Assembly (NCBI RefSeq): GCF_000283155.1
Contig: NW_004454265.1
Location: 4,072,695-4,136,694 of the forward strand
Direction: 5' to 3'
Source of the DNA: Ceratotherium simum simum
Lineage: Eukaryota; Chordata; Mammalia; Perissodactyla; Rhinocerotidae
Length of the DNA stretch: 64,000 bases
Below the pieces are notes generated by a model. It was not told the DNA's origin, did not search any database, and was given only the letters and a program-made list of their open reading frames with translations. Position numbers and translations under genes: made by a program. Within the stretch, counting starts at the first letter, position 1; every line of letters starts with the position of its first letter. Shown here in pieces: positions 53,601 through 64,000 of this stretch.

Positions 53601-53900
53601 CAGGGTAATGCTGGCCTCATAGAATGAGTTCAGAAGTGTTCCCTTGTCTTCAGTTTTCTGGAAGAGTTTGAGGGGGAATGTTAATTCTTTAAATGTTTGG
53701 TAGAATTCACCAGTGAAGTCATCTAGTCTTGGGCCTTTCTGTGTTAGGAGATTTTTGATTACTGATTCAATCTCCTTACTAGTAATAGGTCTGTTCAGCT
53801 TTTCTGTTTCTTCACGATTCAGTCTTGGTAGGTTAGCTGTTTCTAGGAATTTATCCATTTTATCTAATCTATCTGATTTGTTGGTGAATTAGTCAAACAT
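50650..53900 (-). mobile_element. L1 LINE, 5'-truncated, with ORF2 remnants, interrupted by a nested L1
   Basis: A poly(T) at 50650-50666 is the A-tail. 3' UTR text follows, then ORF2 antisense to about 52750 and again 53265-53900. The ORF at 53858-53541 reads MDKFLETANLPRLNREETEK and on through VPKPDKD, the ORF2 region around the start of the reverse transcriptase. Many stops; inactive. Confidence 0.9.
52750..53265 (-). mobile_element. Nested L1 3' end inside the larger L1
   Basis: T-rich start, 'agtataattgagatacaacc', 'aactatagtccccatgctgt', 'agtgaaatcatatggtatct'. The host L1 ORF2 text stops near 52745 and resumes with 'gtatggtctttattatgttg' after it. Confidence 0.8.
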
Positions 53901-54499
53901 ATCCTTTGCAATACTCTTTTCTCTACAAAACACATGACAAGTAAAAACATTACCTTACATGAGGAAACACCAAAATATGGGTACATAAGTAACTACTCTA
54001 AGTGTTCAATAAAGGAATGATTGATATGAATTGATATGATGAGGGAAAACTTAACTGAGGCCTAGAGGCTTAAGTTCAACTTGGAAATATAAATAAGAAA
54101 TGGCAAGGTAACGGGGAGACTAGCAGGGATTTCCAGTAGGGACCCAATAAAAGCAAATACAGGAAAGAACCGAATGTTAAAGGTGAGGTGGATTCACCTG
54201 CCTGAAGCAAGAGAAGAGTCTGAGAGGAAGTTATATGGATGGGGCAATTATAAATTAAAAAGGTAAGAATTAATTTGGTCAGATATTTTAGTGTTTGCCT
54301 CTTCACTAGCATTTATCCAGCAAGCACTCAATATCTGCTAAACTGAACCAAGAGCCTGAAATACCTAGCTTATTAAGAAATGTTGACTGAGTCTTATAGA
54401 CAACAGGAATCCACTAAAGGTTTCTGAGTTGAAAACTGAAAATAGCAATGGCGTTCTGGGAAATTTACTGAAGATCCTACTGCTTCTCATCTGGGGTGA

Positions 54500-54690
54500 T
54501 TTTGCCACTCAGGGGACATCTGGCAATTTCTGAAGACAGTTTTAGTTGTTATAACTGGGGAGCAGCATGCTACTGACCCCTAATGGGCAGAAGCAAGGGT
54601 TGCTGGTAAACATCCTACAATGCACAGAACAGGTCCCCACAACAAAGAATGATCTGACTCAAAATGTCAATAGTGCCAAGGTTGAGAAAC
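54500..54690 (+). mobile_element. MER5A-like hAT MITE
   Basis: 'ggggacatctggcaatttct', 'aacatcctacaatgcacaga' and 'aatgtcaatagtgccaaggt' then 'tgagaaact' match MER5A order. Confidence 0.88.
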
Positions 54691-54939
54691 TTTTCTGTAT
54701 TCTACTATGCGTTATTCTCATGAGAACCCAAATTCAAATATATTTGAAAAAATGTACATAAGAAAAAGAAAACATTCCAAAAGACTAATAGCAATAAGCT
54801 TATAGAGTATTATTTTATTTTTTTCATTTTTCTAAAAATTTTTTACAATTACCACACCATTATCATTTCAAGAGAAAAAAATAAATTTGAGAAAAAATCT
54901 GATTTAGTCACTAATTCTACTCAGAGTACACTCTTCTTT

Positions 54940-55640
54940 TTTTAAAGTTTCATTTAATTCCCTCAAGTATTTACTTAAGTGCCACTTACATGCTAGGCTC
55001 TGTGAGGAGAATTAGGAATAGAGTGGTATACAAAATGGACAAGGTCCATACTCTCAGGGAGTTTATAGTCTGATGGGAGAAATTAACATCGAGTAAATAC
55101 ACTAACAAATTATGATCAGTGTTCTTAAGGAAAACAACAAGGGAGTTTAACTTTCAATTAGCTTGTTCAGGGATGGCCTCTCTCAGTAAATAATATGGAA
55201 TATTCAAAGGATAAGAAACAACCAGGCAGGTGAAGGAAAGGGGATGAAGGTGGAGGGCATTCTGACAGTGCACCATGTGTGAAGAGGAGAGGGCTGTCGA
55301 TGTGTTAGAGGAATTAGAAGATGATGAATGAGAGTATGGTAACTAAGGAGATAACAGGGTGAGAGGTAGGAGAAGTAGACAGGGACCAAATGTGGCAAGG
55401 CCTTCAAGGTCTAGGTAAGGGGTTTGGAAGCTAAATGTGGTGGGAACCTACCAAAGCAGAGGAGGGGTGTGATCTGATTTACTTTATTTTTTAAAAGAAC
55501 TATGATGGTTATCTTATGAATTGGAAAAGAGCAATGGCAGAAATAACACAACTACTGTGGAGATGAGATAATAATGAGGTAATAATGCTTTGCCCTAGAT
55601 TTTAACAGTGAGAAGAAAGTTAACAGAAAAGTAAGAATGG
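54940..55640 (-). repeat. L2 LINE 3' region
   Basis: Antisense L2: 'gagtttatagtctgatggga', 'ctaggtaaggggtttggaag', 'gtgtgatctgatttacttt'. Confidence 0.7.
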
Positions 55641-55644
55641 AGTG

Positions 55645-56445
55645 ATATTAACTAAATAATGTCATACTTACAACCTTGTCTAAGAGAAACTTCTCTTTGC
55701 AGGGATGCTGCTACAGAAGCAGGCAAAAGATGTTCCTTACCATGTGACACCCCTCCTTCCCCACACCACAGCTGACTGGTGGTGGGGGTTCTGGGGCAAG
55801 CACCCAATTCAGGAAAAGCCCATCCGTAAGCAGGCCAGCAGGAAAACAATTTGCTTCAGCTTGGGCAGAGCTTATCAGCTCAGATTCTCTCAGGAATTTA
55901 ACGAAAAATTACATAAATACAAAGACAGTCAGTATCTAGGAAAAATAAAACTTAGTAGCTGGGTTAGTGGCTGCAGAGCAGTCCAGCGAAGCTCCATGAA
56001 TTCCTACCACCAAGACACTCCTACATGAAGTATCTTGGATAATGTGAGAATTGGTTCCTTAATTTTCCTAACACTCCACGCTTATTTGACCTAGTCTGAG
56101 TAAAGTGTTCCTTGTATTCTTAAAATCTTAACACACATATCCACTAAGATGAGATTTTAATTTTACAGAAATTGAGGCTAAAAAAATTATTATTAAGCTT
56201 TCCTAATGGCATATAGCTAATGAGATGCAATCCTAGGTCTTCCCACTCTAAAAATCAAGCTTTTCCACAAATCTCAAGGGAAGTTACTGGACACCAAACA
56301 TTTAGGATGTCCTTTCCCTTCAAATTTCAGGTATATTATTTATTTTAAATTTGAGTTTAGGAAGGAAAGATAAGAGATCTACTACAACACTAGCTCACAG
56401 TGACTGAATATCCCCACAGGGTCAGTTTAGAGCAGGAATCTGAGA
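55645..56445. other. Intron 1, unclassified
   Basis: A 107-codon + strand ORF (55705-56028) has no recognisable domain and no splice or start context; I do not call it a gene. Locally less AT-rich around 55690-55880. Confidence 0.4.
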
Positions 56446-56449
56446 GATC

Positions 56450-56580
56450 TTGACCTGCTAGAATGTAAACTCCATGAGAACAGGAATTTAGCCTATGGTG
56501 TTCATTGCTTTATCCTTACTGCTTAGAACATAATCTCAGACACCGAAGCTGAATAAACACTTGCTGAGCAAATGAATTCA
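56450..56580 (+). repeat. L2 LINE 3' end
   Basis: 'agaatgtaaactccatgaga' to 'aacacttgctgagcaaatga', the L2 3' terminus. Confidence 0.75.
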
Positions 56581-56696
56581 ATACAGGGAAAAGCAGACGC
56601 AGAAATTACTGAAATAGAGCCGCCAAGAGTTCACCTGTGACCCTTAGGTAGTGGAAAATTGTCACGGTCCCTAGTTATTTCTCTTAATTAACAATT

Positions 56697-57510
56697 TGTG
56701 GGTTTTTCTGGTTTTAAATATAACAGCTTTAGTGAGATATAATTCACATACCATACAATTCATCCATTTAAAGTGTACATTGAGTGGTTTTCAATACATT
56801 CACAAAGTTGCACATCAATCATCCCCATCTAATTCCAGATCATTTTCTTCACTACAAAAAGCCCCACACCCATTAGGAGTCATTCCCCATTTCCCCCTTA
56901 TCCCAGACCCTGGCAACTACTAACCTACTTTCCGTCTCTATGGATTTGCCTATCCTGGACATTTCATATAAATGGAATTATACAATATGTGATCTTTTGT
57001 GACTGGCTTCTTTCAGGTAGCATAATGTTTTCAAGGTTCATCTATGTTGTAGCAGGTAGCAGTACTTCATTCCTTTTTTGTGGCAGAATAATATGTATTC
57101 TATTGTATATATATATCCATTCATCGGTTGATAGACACTTACTTTGTTTCCACTTTTTAGCTATTATGGATAATGCTGTTATGAACATTCATGTACAAGT
57201 TTTTGTGCAGACACTTGTTTTCAATTCTCTTGGGTTTATACCTAGGAATGGAATTGCTGAATCACATGTTAACTGTTTAACTTTTTGAGGAACTGTTCCA
57301 AAGGGCTTCACCATTTTACACTCCTATCAGCCACTATTAGGGTTCCACTTTCTCCACATCCTCACCAACACCTGTTATTCTCTTTTTGTTTACAGCCATC
57401 CTAGGTGTGAAGTGGTATCTCATTACAGTTTTGATCTGTATTTCCCTAATGACTAATGACGTTGTTCATATTTTTCATTTGTTTATTGGTTCTAGTAAGC
57501 TTTTTCATCA
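56697..57510 (-). mobile_element. L1 LINE 3' fragment
   Basis: Antisense L1 ('agtgagatataattcacata', 'tgtttccactttttagctat', 'gaagtggtatctcattacag'). A 99-codon + ORF here is an antisense shadow. Confidence 0.85.
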
Positions 57511-57769
57511 TTTAAAGATAATACTGTTATTGTTTTAAAGCTGGAGAATAAAAGGGAATTAGGAAAAATTATTCAAGATATTAAGAGAAAAAATGTGAAC
57601 ACTCTGATATGTTTGAGAAAACAGTTGATCAACAACAAACTCAATTCTACAGACATACTTGTAATACAATGAACATCTCCACATAATATTCAAAGGCAAA
57701 ATAAGGAATCATTCTACATCTGTATTGGATGGTGGTGCTTTATAATTTTGTCTTCAATAGGCTTTTTCT

Positions 57770-58400
57770 TCCTTTCTTCTTACTCTAACAGACCCTTCAT
57801 TCTTGTGGCAGATCTGTGGTTTAAGTGGAGGTACCAAGAACCCCAATTACAACCTGCAAGTGAGTGCGTATGCACACGTCTGTGCGCACACACACACAGC
57901 CGGACATTTGGCATGTGACCTTGTGCTGGCCAATCATAGAACCATATTCCTCTGCCCACAGTAATGAATTCAGGTATAAGCATGCAATCAAATCTTTCTT
58001 TTTTTTTTTTTATAATTTTATTTATTTATTTTTTTCCCCCAAAGCCCCAGTAGATAGTTGTATGTCATAGTTGCACATCCTTCTAGTTGTTGTATGTGGG
58101 ACACGGCCTCAGCATGGCCGGAGAAGGGTGCCTCGGTGCACGCCCAGGATCTGAACCCGGGCCGCCAGCAGCGGAGCACCGCGCACTTAACCGCTAAGCC
58201 ACGGGGCTGGCCCACGTGCAATCAAATCTTGATCAGAGTCGTCCCTCGACTTTCACTAGAATTCTTATCACAATTAACGCCAGCTGTGGCCCTAGACTTA
58301 ATGGGTTATGAGAGCCAGACTGCCCTATTATGCTTAAACTAATTTGAGCTGGGTTTCTGTTCCCTAAAACATAACTATGAAACATGAAAATCAACTCTTT
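57770..58400 (+). repeat. Possible old LTR fragment, split by an ERE
   Basis: 'gtgctggccaatcatagaac' before and 'gcttaaactaatttgagctg' plus 'ggtttctgttcc' after the ERE resemble an old mammalian LTR; family uncertain. Confidence 0.35.
57997..58216 (-). mobile_element. ERE1-like SINE with 14-bp target duplication
   Basis: Head CACGGGGCTGGCCC. TGCAATCAAATCTT lies at 57983-57996 and 58217-58230. Confidence 0.96.
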
Positions 58401-58439
58401 CAGCCTAAAGCTGTCAGATCTAACTTTCAATATCAACGT

Positions 58440-59054
58440 TATGGAAAAAGAGTTTATAACATCCTTAAAGCCACTATTCTAAAGAGAGCCAGAAAATACT
58501 CGGTTTCACAGTTACTAAAGAACTGAATAATGTAATAATTATTTGAAAATCTTAAAACTATATTTTGCTTGTTTTTCTGGACCAACAACAGCTGTAAGTG
58601 GTTAAAGAAGACCAGGGTGAATAGGCAGGATGGGTGGCAAACAGGATAGGTTCATTTAATACAATCAAGCAGAGACTACTTTCAAGATACAACTACTACA
58701 ATGGAATAAATTTATGTAACACCTACTTTAAGGAACCACAAAGACATAGTATAAAAACTAAAACAAGAATTAAAGTTTTCATTAAAGAACAGGAATCTGA
58801 GATAGAATATGATTTACTTTTTAATATTAAAAAATATGTCTACCATCAAATTATGAAACACATTACCTTAGGATTCTCACTTTTGTTAATAAAAATTTAA
58901 TAAAATTCCAGGTTGCCAAAATACATTATGGAAAACTTAGGGTAAAAGCGACAACTAACCAAATTTTGTTTTCACAGTAAATAAACAGTAATAGAAAAAG
59001 GTTTAGCATTTTAAATAACCAAGCTCATCTTGCATTACCAGCAAATGTCTATGA
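58440..59054. other. Intron 1, nothing recognised
   Basis: AT-rich. An 88-codon ORF (58634-58900, +) is lysine/isoleucine-rich with no family. Confidence 0.5.
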
Positions 59055-59069
59055 CCTTAAATCATTTCT

Positions 59070-59302
59070 TTTTTCTTTTTTATTTTTTTTAATTTTTTTT
59101 AAAGATTTTATTTATTCATTTTTTTCCCCCCAAAGCCCCAGTAGATAGCTGTATGTCATAGGTTCACATCCTTCTAGTTGCTGCACGTGGGACTCGGCCT
59201 CGCATTGGACGGAGAAGCGGTGCCCTGGGGCGCGCCCGGGGTCCGAACCCGGGCCGCCAGCATCAGAGCGCGCGCACTTAACCGCTAAGCCACGGAGCCG
59301 GC
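59070..59302 (-). mobile_element. ERE1-like SINE with 15-bp target duplication
   Basis: Head CACGGAGCCGGCC; T-rich tail of about 60 nt. CCTTAAATCATTTCT lies at 59055-59069 and 59303-59317. Confidence 0.96.
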
Positions 59303-59689
59303 CCTTAAATCATTTCTCATTATGGGTACTACACAGTGTGAATTAGAGCTATTTTCTGGTGAAATTTACAGTCTTGTGGGAATACAGTTACAAAACATAC
59401 AAAAAGTATTTACTAACCTACTTACAACACAGGATTAGAGAAATGAAGTCAGAAACTAGTAATTTTGTGACAATTTGGTTGAAGCATGCAGGAGAAAGCA
59501 GGCTTTCACTTGAGTGCTAATGAAGGGAGAAGGAAGCCTTCCTCAGTTCATGTGATGTGATTTGAATTACGGTGCACAGTGGTACAAAGGAATTGCAAAC
59601 AAAATGTTGTTCTGACAGGGAACGCTGGGAGGTTATTTTGATGTAATGCATGATTAAGTAAGTTGGTAGAAATAAAAAAGAGCCTCCAT

Positions 59690-59850
59690 TCACTCTGTAT
59701 ATACTACATGCCAGGCGTTGTTAAGCATTTAAATGATTTAGAGAGATTAAGTTAACTTCCACAACTATTAAGAGAAACCGGGATTCAAATCTAGATGTAT
59801 GAGACTCCATGGTCCATGTTCTTTAACTGTGATACTATGAAGCCTTTTAA
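59690..59850 (-). repeat. MIR SINE fragment
   Basis: Antisense MIR-like: 'ctacatgccaggcgttgt', 'agagaaaccgggattcaaat'. Confidence 0.5.
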
Positions 59851-60200
59851 GAGCCTTTATTAATTAAAAGTAACAGTCACCTGTAACAGAAACAACAGTA
59901 ATAAACAAAGACAGTGGTCTCAAAGTGTGGTCAACGGGTTCCTGTGGGGCTACTGAGACCTTTTCAGAGGGTCCACAAGCTCAAAACTATTTTCATAATA
60001 TTACTACTAATACTTTTTTATTGTGTTAACATTCGCACTGCAGTGCAATGCAGTGGATAAAACTGCTGGTGCTTCAGCAATGTCATCAGGCTGTATTAGT
60101 AGTCACTGTATTTCAGTCAAAAAAAATAGCCGGCTCACTTAAGAATGCCCTTGATGAAATAGTAAAAAATTATTACTTTTATCAAAAACTGGCCTTTTCT

Positions 60201-60464
60201 GAGCCAGCCCTGATGGCCTAGCGGTTAAAGTTTGGGGTGCTCTGCTTCGGCAGCCTGGGTTCGGTTCCCGGGCACGGAACCACACCACTTGTCTGTCAGT
60301 AGCCATACTGTGGCGGTGGCTCACATAGAAGAACTAGAAGGACTTAACGACTAATATACAACTATGTACTGAGGATTTGGGGAGAACAAGAAAAAGGGGA
60401 AGACTGGCAACAGATGTTAGCTCAGGGTGAATCTTTCACACAAAAAACAAAACAAAACACTAAC
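60201..60464 (+). mobile_element. ERE SINE in Charlie, 12-bp target duplication
   Basis: GAGCCAGCCCTGATGGCCTA head; CTGGCCTTTTCT flanks at 60189-60200 and 60465-60476. Confidence 0.93.
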
Positions 60465-61023
60465 CTGGCCTTTTCTTTCTAAAATTTTGTGATAAAATGG
60501 GGATTACACATAAACCACTTCTGCAGCATACCTACTTCTGCAGTAGTATAACTGTCTCAAGGAAAAAGTATTTGTGTGACTGTCTGAGTTGTGAATTGAA
60601 CTAGCCACTTTTTTCATGAAACATCATTTTTACTTGAAAGAACGACTGACAGACAAATTATGGTTATTCAGACAGTCTCTGGCAGATGTTTTCACAAAGC
60701 CGAGCAAAGTGAGCTTATAGCTTCAAGGAAAACAAGTTACAATATTTGTTGCTAATGAAAAAATTTGAGCTTTCAAGTGAAAACAAGAATTTTGGAAAAC
60801 TCATATCCACCACTACGAGCTTGATAGATTCCCAATATTTAAGATTTTTCTGATGAACTATGTGGTGACAATAATAACTGTGAATTTTCATTGTATAATA
60901 AAATGTGTCAGCATTTGGAAGATCTGCATAATTCAGTGAATTAATATTTTCCAAATGACCAATACATGATGTTACAAAATCAGGCATGGGTAAAAGATAC
61001 ATTCCAAGTACAGGACAGACCCA

Positions 61024-61271
61024 TTTTTTTTTTTTTTTTTGAGGAATATTAGCCCTGAGCTAACATCTGTTGCCAATCCTCTGCCTTTCTGCTGAGGAAG
61101 ATTGGCTCTGGGCTAACATCCGTGCCCATCTTCCTCCACTTTACATGGGAGGCCACCACAGCATGGCTTGATAAGCAGTGCGTAGGTCCGTGCCCACGAT
61201 CCGAACCTGTGAACCCTGGGCTGCCGAAGCGAAGCATGCAAACCCAACTGCTATGCCACCAGGTCGGCCCC
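61024..61271 (-). mobile_element. ERE SINE in Charlie
   Basis: T-run, GAGGAATATTAGCCCTGAGC, head CACCAGGTCGGCCCC. Flanking duplication not clear. Confidence 0.9.
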
Positions 61272-61770
61272 TGACCAATGGTTTTTAACATAATGCAGTA
61301 AAAAAAAGTTCACTGATGTGGCTTCAGATTCCACATTGCCAACTAAAGTTTATCAAACTACTATTTGTGGAATTATGGTACAGTATCAAAGAATAATTTC
61401 TGTAATTATCTGAAAAAACATTCCTCCCTTTTTCAACTGCCTATCTGTGTGAAGCTGGCTATTCTTCATATACTTCAACCAAAATAGTATATCACAAAAG
61501 ATAGAATTCAGAGATAGATATGTGAATCCAGCTATCTCTTCTTGAGCCAAATATTAAAGAGACCTGAAAAAAAGGTTAAACATGGCCATTCTTTGCATCA
61601 CACTTTTTGGGTTTTGGAAAATAAGTTATTTTTCATTAGAAATTTGTTCATATAAAATAGCTTTATTAATGTTACTTTATATGAGTTAATATTTTTAAAA
61701 ATTCTGTTTTAATTTTTAAAATGGTAAATATTCATAGAAATTCACAAAGTTCTTTGAGTGTCCTTAATTT

Positions 61771-62024
61771 TTTTTTTTGGAAAGGGAGATTAGCCCTGAG
61801 CTAATCTCTTGCCAAATCTATTGCCAAATCTCCTCTTTTTTGCTGAGGAAGATTGGCCCTGGACTAACATCCATGCTCATCTTCCTCTACTTTATATGTG
61901 GGATGCCTGCCACAGCATGGCTTGATAAGTGGTGCATCGGTCCGCACCCGGGATCCAAACCTGCAAACCCTGCGCCGCCAAAGCGGAGCACAGGAATATA
62001 ACCGCTACACCACTGTGCCAGCCC
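61771..62024 (-). mobile_element. ERE SINE in Charlie, 16-bp target duplication with one mismatch
   Basis: T-run, GGAGATTAGCCCTGAGCTAA, a small internal duplication of 'attgccaaatct', head CACTGTGCCAGCCC. Flanks TGAGTGTCCTTAATTT and TGAGGGTCCTTAATTT. Confidence 0.93.
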
Positions 62025-62309
62025 TGAGGGTCCTTAATTTCTAACAGTGTAAACAGGTCTTGAGTCCCAAAGCCCTGAAAACTTCTGAACTAAGGCCATT
62101 ACAAGCATGTATATATCGTCTTTATTCAGTAGGTGCCAACAGAAAGATTGTTCTCATATTAACTTGTGAAAAAGGGAGTGTCCCTCAGCCCTGTCTTTTA
62201 CTAAATCTAAATGAAAAGCATAGTAAATGGACTGTGTTCTCTCGAATTTAAAGTCCACAAATGATACACAATTTCCAAAAATCTCTCTGGGAAAAAAAGG
62301 AAACACTTA

Positions 62310-62590
62310 ACAATACCTATTATAACCCCAAGGACTATGGTAGGTACTTTCACATACAATCTTTTAATCAACTTTGAGATCCGTATTAAGGCTGAGAGAA
62401 GTTAAAGAGAAGCAATATGGTATAGGATAAACAGCACAGACCTGACGTTGACACACCTGAGTTAAAATCACTCCATTGAATACTATGCTAAGTCACTTAA
62501 CTCTAGAGGTTTTTCTTCTATAAAATGAATAAAACTCCTACTTATAAGATTAGGAGAAATGAGAATACAATTAAAAGCATATACAGTAGG
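62310..62590 (+). repeat. MIR SINE (plus an antisense MIR piece before it)
   Basis: 62410-62590 is sense MIR ('ggtataggataaacagcaca', 'agtcacttaactctagagg', 'acagtaggtgctcaa'). 62310-62405 looks like an antisense MIR end. Confidence 0.6.
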
Positions 62591-62599
62591 TGCTCAAAA

Positions 62600-64000
62600 A
62601 GTTAGTCCCCTTCAATCATACTTCTCCTCTGTTCCAAAACTAACCCAGTGAGTACCAAAATTATCATTCAAGGTTAGATTTGACGACAAGCTCCTATTTC
62701 ATCATTACAGGCCTCAAGTAGATGAATGCTGCTCCAGAAAACATTTAAAAATATTTTAAGGACCCACAACCACTACCAGGCATTAGGGATCAATGCTTAA
62801 AAACTACCTACACATTTTTTCTTAAGTAGTTTCATTCTTTTAAAGCTAAATCACTCCTACAACTCTCTCCAATCTTGTATATTCATTTGACACATTAGTG
62901 ACTATAAAAAACAAAGACATTTGGATATCTCTAAGAAAATCATCAATGAAGCAATTCTGAAACTGGTTGCCCTGTAAACCAGGAAAGCTGGTAGGAAGCA
63001 CAAAAAATTACTTAATTCCCAACTATATTTCTGTCAGATATTTCATATTGCCACACACTTGGACTATTACATGAAAAATTAGACAGCAGTTATTTTAAGT
63101 ATAGTAAATACGTTCCAAGATTTGCGATGAGAGAGGTCAGTCTCTAAAAGTTAACAAGACTTAATAGCTTAACAATGCTTTTTCACTCTGTACAGTTGAA
63201 CAAATCACCAAGCTCATTCCTAAACAACAATAAAACAGCTGATCAATTTGTTAAACTCTTGCCAACCAAGCAACTATTTTTTTTTTTTAAGTTCAAGCTG
63301 ACTTCATATTGTATCTTGTGTGGACAATCACAAGTTTCCAATTATGTAGTATTTTAATGTTCTTTTATTTTCAAGGTAAGGTTTTTTCTTAAAAGCTAGG
63401 TTTTTGTAAGACTTAATTATTTTTCTAACATAACTTATACTCTATTTTAACCTGGACACTCTCAAGAACTTCTATAAAAATCAAACAGGTTATAAAGTCT
63501 ACAAGAGAATTTCCCCTCTACTTTTAAAACATAAACATAATGATCTTAATTTGCTTTATTCCGACAAATTTTTTATTGAAGTTTTGTCCCTACCCATTTC
63601 CTGTGTTGCACTGTGCGTACATTCTCTATGGTTACTATTCTCAAACTAATAATAACGATTCTCTGACACAGTGCATGAGAGAAGCCGAGCCTTGACTATC
63701 ATCTGACAGTTCCTGTAAATTATTTTAAATGGTTACTGACATATGCCTTCTTTGATGCTTCTGTCTTTCAAGAAGTAGGCATGACCACATTTTGGAGGAG
63801 CCAGAATGGTAGACTGAAAGACAGGAATGAACATCAGATTGAAAGCTATGAATTAGTTTCAACTCTAACACTTAGAAATTACGATTTTAGAAGAGTCACT
63901 AATTCCCTGTGCCCAAAAGCCCTTCAATGAACAATCAGACATCTCTACATTAAAAACTTTCCCCATTAATTGTAACTTAAGATATATATTCGCACAGATT
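62600..64000. other. Right edge of window, intron 1, nothing recognised
   Basis: AT-rich. I looked for KPNA4 exon 1 (MADNEK start) and a CpG-rich promoter and saw neither. Confidence 0.5.

Larger units (their letters stand above)
59912..62100 (+). mobile_element. hAT-Charlie DNA transposon remnant cut by three EREs
   Basis: The left end CAGTGGTCTCAAAGTGTGG is the Charlie terminal motif, followed by 'agaccttttcagagggtcc', 'tcaaaactattttcataata' and 'cttaagaatgcccttgatga', matching a Charlie element that encoded a hAT transposase. The right end near 62100 is 'gaaaacttctgaactaagg'. EREs occupy 60201-60464, 61024-61271 and 61771-62024. All transposase frames are broken. Confidence 0.75.

Noticed and set aside
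53541..53858. 105-codon reverse-transcriptase-like ORF
   Set aside because: Part of a truncated, stop-ridden L1 ORF2, not an independent or active gene.
55705..56028. 107-codon ORF in intron 1
   Set aside because: No recognised domain, no homologue I know, no start or splice context.

Overview
The window is vertebrate nuclear DNA, most likely from a perissodactyl (horse, rhinoceros or tapir). It is AT-rich and intron-rich. It carries 19 copies of the tRNA-derived SINE family known as equine repetitive elements (ERE), several with perfect target-site duplications. I cannot tell which perissodactyl it is from the sequence alone.

The only protein-coding gene I can support is KPNA4 (importin subunit alpha-3), on the minus strand. 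Sixteen coding exons were placed base by base between 39343 and 10820. They total 1497 nt including the stop and encode residues 24-521 of a 521-residue protein. All junctions are GT-AG and every phase joins. Exon 1 (the first 23 residues and the promoter) is not in the window, so intron 1 runs from 39344 past the right edge and is at least 24.6 kb. The 3' UTR lies below 10820, with a plausible poly(A) site near 8926.

Intron 12 hosts a box C/D small Cajal-body RNA at about 21665-21896. I identify it as SCARNA7 (U90) because its guide element pairs with U1 snRNA so that A70 falls exactly five nucleotides from box D'.

Layout: 1-8.9 kb is downstream DNA holding L2, MIR, ERE and LTR remnants; 8.9-10.8 kb is the presumed 3' UTR; 10.8-39.3 kb holds exons 17 to 2 with short introns; 39.3-64 kb is intron 1, a stack of nested repeats: an L2 split by a hAT element and a MIR, L1 fragments inserted into each other, a TcMar MITE, and a Charlie-type hAT element cut by three EREs. 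A solo class I endogenous retroviral LTR with a 4-bp target duplication sits in intron 5.

I see no undescribed multi-gene system. The points most worth checking are two substitutions at normally invariant armadillo-repeat positions of KPNA4 exon 11, the SCARNA7 gene with a SINE abutting its 3' end, a 17-bp-periodic cluster of forkhead-type motifs in intron 10, and a small L1 tail inserted in the branch-point zone of exon 8.
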